From assembly GCF_000373365.1 (NCBI RefSeq), contig NZ_KB891159.1, forward strand, positions 62,001 to 126,000: a stretch of 64,000 bases of DNA. The letters are read 5' to 3'. A model generated the notes under the pieces. The model searched no databases. It worked only from the letters and a program-made list of their open reading frames with translations, and was not told where the DNA came from. Source of the DNA: Parafrankia discariae (lineage in GTDB: Bacteria; Actinomycetota; Actinomycetes; Frankiales; Frankiaceae). Of the stretch, positions 62,101-64,000 are shown piece by piece. The position numbers and the translations under genes were made by a program. Each line of letters opens with the position of its first letter. Position 1 is the first letter of the stretch.

Positions 62101-63408
62101 TCAGCCGCGTGAGCCCGCGGCGAAGACCCGGCCCGTGCCGGTGAGGGTCAGAGCCGCCGGGCCGGTCACCAGCGCCGAGCCGCCGCGACGCAGGGTCATC
62201 GGCGCCAGCGGCGAGCCCGCCAGGTCCGTGCCCGCGACCTCGACGCTGCCCTCCACCGCCAACAGCACGCACGTGTCGGGGACCGCCACGCTGCCACCGG
62301 TGCAGACGGCCTCACGCAGGACGAAGTCGTCCACCGGGACGTCCCAGGCCCGCAGCTGGCCGCCGGGCCCGGTCGCCAGCGGGCGCGGGGTGAGCACCGG
62401 CGCGCTGGTGGGGCGCGGGTCGAGGACGCGCAGCAGCTCGTCGACGTCGATGTGCTTCGGGGTCAGGCCGCCGCGCAGGACGTTGTCCGACGTGGCCATG
62501 ATCTCGATCCCGACGCCCTGGACGTAGGCGTGCAGCAGCCGCGCCGGCTGGAACAGGCCCTCACCGGGACGCAGCGTGACGTCGTTGAGCAGCAGCGCCG
62601 CGGCGATGCCGACGTCCCCCGGATGGGTCTCGGCGAGCAGTAGGACGAGCTCGGCCGCGCGGCGCAGCTGCTCGTCCGCGTCGGGGGAGACCCGTTCGGC
62701 GGCGGCGACCACTCCGGCGGCCAGCTCCTCGCCGGCCTGCGGGGGCAGCGTCAGCAGGCTGCGCAGCACCTGGGTGGCGCCGCCGGTCGGATCGGTCGCC
62801 AGCGGCGCGAACGCGGCGATCAGGCCGGGATGGCCGAGCCCGCGCGCGATCGCGCGGGTGGCGCCCGGCGCCCGGATGCCGGCGAGGGCCCGGAACGGCG
62901 TCAGGGCCACGATCAGTTCGGGTTTGTGGTTGCGGTCCCGGTAGCGGCGGCGCGGATCGTCGGGGGCGATCCCGGCGGCCCGCTCGGCGTCGAAGCCGGC
63001 GCGCGCCTGCTCGGCGTTCGGGTGGACCTGCAGCGACAGGGCCTTGTCGGCGGCGAGCACCTTCAGCAGGAAGGGCAGCTCGCCGACCAGCTCGGCGGCC
63101 GCCCGCCGGCCCGCGGTCGCGGTGTCCACGACCTCGGCCGGGGCCTGGGGGTGGGTACCCAGCCACAGCTCGGCGACGGGCTCCCCGTCGGACGGGACGT
63201 CCAGCAGGTCGGGGATCGCGGTCGGCGAGCCCCAGGCGTAGCGCTGGGCCCGGCCGTGCAGCTCCAGGATGCGGACCGGGGCGCGTGGCGGCGGGGCCCC
63301 GCGCGGCGCGCCCGCCGGGCGGCCGGCGCGCGCGTCCCACCTCCGAACGGACATCCCGGTGTTGGCCGGTGTCCCGGTATGGGCTGGTGTGGTCTCCCCG
63401 ATGGTCAC
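62101..63408 (-). CDS. manA: ManA: mannose-6-phosphate isomerase, class I
   Basis: A 435-residue enzyme that interconverts fructose-6-P and mannose-6-P, feeding GDP-mannose. Motifs: HGRAQRYAWGSPTAIPDLLD, AELWLGTHPQAPAEV, LPFLLKVLAADKALSLQVHP with zinc ligands in QVHP, HKPELIVALTPFRALAGI, GVGIEIMATSDNVLRGGLTP near 300. GTG at 63408 has GGAG ahead of it. The frame is open to 63501, where it would overlap the next gene by 23 bases, and ATG at 63354 is a third option. It supplies mannose for the pyrophosphorylase at 28599. Confidence 0.9.
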   Translation of the reverse strand: MTIGETTPAHTGTPANTGMSVRRWDARAGRPAGAPRGAPPPRAPVRILELHGRAQRYAWGSPTAIPDLLDVPSDGEPVAELWLGTHPQAPAEVVDTATAGRRAAAELVGELPFLLKVLAADKALSLQVHPNAEQARAGFDAERAAGIAPDDPRRRYRDRNHKPELIVALTPFRALAGIRAPGATRAIARGLGHPGLIAAFAPLATDPTGGATQVLRSLLTLPPQAGEELAAGVVAAAERVSPDADEQLRRAAELVLLLAETHPGDVGIAAALLLNDVTLRPGEGLFQPARLLHAYVQGVGIEIMATSDNVLRGGLTPKHIDVDELLRVLDPRPTSAPVLTPRPLATGPGGQLRAWDVPVDDFVLREAVCTGGSVAVPDTCVLLAVEGSVEVAGTDLAGSPLAPMTLRRGGSALVTGPAALTLTGTGRVFAAGSRG

Positions 63409-63478
63409 GCTTGTCTCCGTCCCCGCGTCGGCGGTCGTGAGCGGCTCTGAGCCCGTCGGGTGGCTCTCGTGGTGGGTC

Positions 63479-63964
63479 CTACTCCTCGTCGCCCCAGCCA
63501 TGGCCTTCGGGGTCGATCACTGCCGGGTCGACGTCCATCATCTCGGCGACCTCGTGAATGATCGCGTCGAGGACGAGCTCGGCGAGGTCCTCGTTGTCGA
63601 CGGCGCGCGCCTCGAGCGGGCGCCGGTAGACGACGATCCGCCGCGGCGTGGCCGAGCGGCCCTTGCCGGACGCCGGCTGGTAGTGCGCCAGCGGGATGTT
63701 GTCGTCGGTCACCGTGATCGGCGGCACGTCCTCGACGGCGAACTCGACGTCGGCGAGCTCGGCGGACCACCGGTGGTCCAGGTGCTCGACCGCGTCCAGG
63801 ACCAGGTCGTCGAAACGTTCACCGCGGGTGGCGTAGGCGGGCACGTCCGGGGGCAGGAGCGTGCCACGCATGCCGCGGCCTCGCCTGTCCCGCCGCCGAC
63901 GGGCGGGGATCGGGCGTGCGGCCGCGGGGAAGCGCACCCTGGGCGTGCTGGCTGGTTCGGCCAT
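63479..63964 (-). CDS. Zincin-like metallopeptidase-family protein (Rv3259-like)
   Basis: A 161-residue protein. The core (about 55-150) has RFDDLVLDAVEHLDHRWSAE, VEFAVEDVPP, RRIVVYRRPLEARA and LVLDAIIHEVAEMMDVDPAV. The last is the zincin helix, but it reads HEVAE rather than HExxH, so the third metal ligand is missing and catalysis is doubtful. It ends DPEGHGWGDEE. A homologue sits near whiB2 in mycobacteria. ATG at 63964 is used; the basic segment around 30-42 varies in such proteins. Confidence 0.78.
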   Translation of the reverse strand: MAEPASTPRVRFPAAARPIPARRRRDRRGRGMRGTLLPPDVPAYATRGERFDDLVLDAVEHLDHRWSAELADVEFAVEDVPPITVTDDNIPLAHYQPASGKGRSATPRRIVVYRRPLEARAVDNEDLAELVLDAIIHEVAEMMDVDPAVIDPEGHGWGDEE

Positions 63965-64000
63965 CGTGCCAGGGTAACGCCGGGTCCGTTCGGCGATCAC

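Noticed and set aside
1-64000. tRNA, rRNA or CRISPR loci
   Set aside because: None recognised by eye on either strand; a covariance-model scan would be decisive.

Overview
The window is very GC-rich, uses many GTG starts, packs genes into overlapping operons, and carries whiB, the F420 genes fbiA/fbiB/fbiC and a wbbL-type rhamnosyltransferase. These point to a filamentous actinobacterium. Gene content and the style of the low-complexity linkers look most like Frankia or a close relative (inference; no 16S rRNA or tRNA gene was seen).

Layout. 1-4092 (+): an edge-truncated GT-C-type membrane protein, a beta-hydroxyacid dehydrogenase and a second GT-C-like membrane protein. 4255-10771 (-): a tight polysaccharide operon with an ABC exporter (Wzm/Wzt type) and three glycosyltransferases, two of which carry extra beta-rich domains. 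11080-15914 (+): a HAD-type multidomain protein and a proline-rich methyltransferase. 16006-18615 (-): a Ser/Thr kinase with a seven-bladed WD40 sensor. 18679-21562 (-): a GT-C-like protein and a hexapeptide acetyltransferase. 21586-29672 (+): six glycosyltransferases and a methyltransferase in a row, ending in wbbL and an NDP-sugar pyrophosphorylase. 29653-34550 (-): a double-module sensor kinase and a lytic transglycosylase.

34.6-44.2 kb is an accessory, partly decayed region. It holds a truncated DNRLRE/RHS-like surface protein gene cut by an IS630-family element with TA target duplication and two in-frame stops in its transposase. It also holds four paralogous membrane proteins with septum-formation-like domains under repeated leader sequences, and an Ig-like lipoprotein gene split by an amber codon. 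Next come an acyltransferase-3, a beta-clamp (dnaN) paralogue and a DUF3105 protein.

48.4-56 kb is the F420 module: fbiB and fbiA (-), then a TetR regulator (-) diverging from a small basic ORF and fbiC (+). 56.4-64 kb is the conserved whiB, glycosyltransferase, DUF5719, manA and metallopeptidase neighbourhood. In mycobacteria wbbL, the pyrophosphorylase, fbiB, fbiA and whiB2 lie close together; here about 19 kb separates the pyrophosphorylase from fbiB.

The genes together describe envelope polysaccharide assembly: sugar activation, lipid-linked transfer, ABC export, and acyl or methyl decoration. Kinases watch the envelope, and a deazaflavin cofactor module sits beside it. The most unusual features are the shared inserted domains of the two overlapping glycosyltransferase genes, the septum-formation-like paralogue array with repeated leaders, and a new-looking 87-88 bp palindromic repeat present twice.
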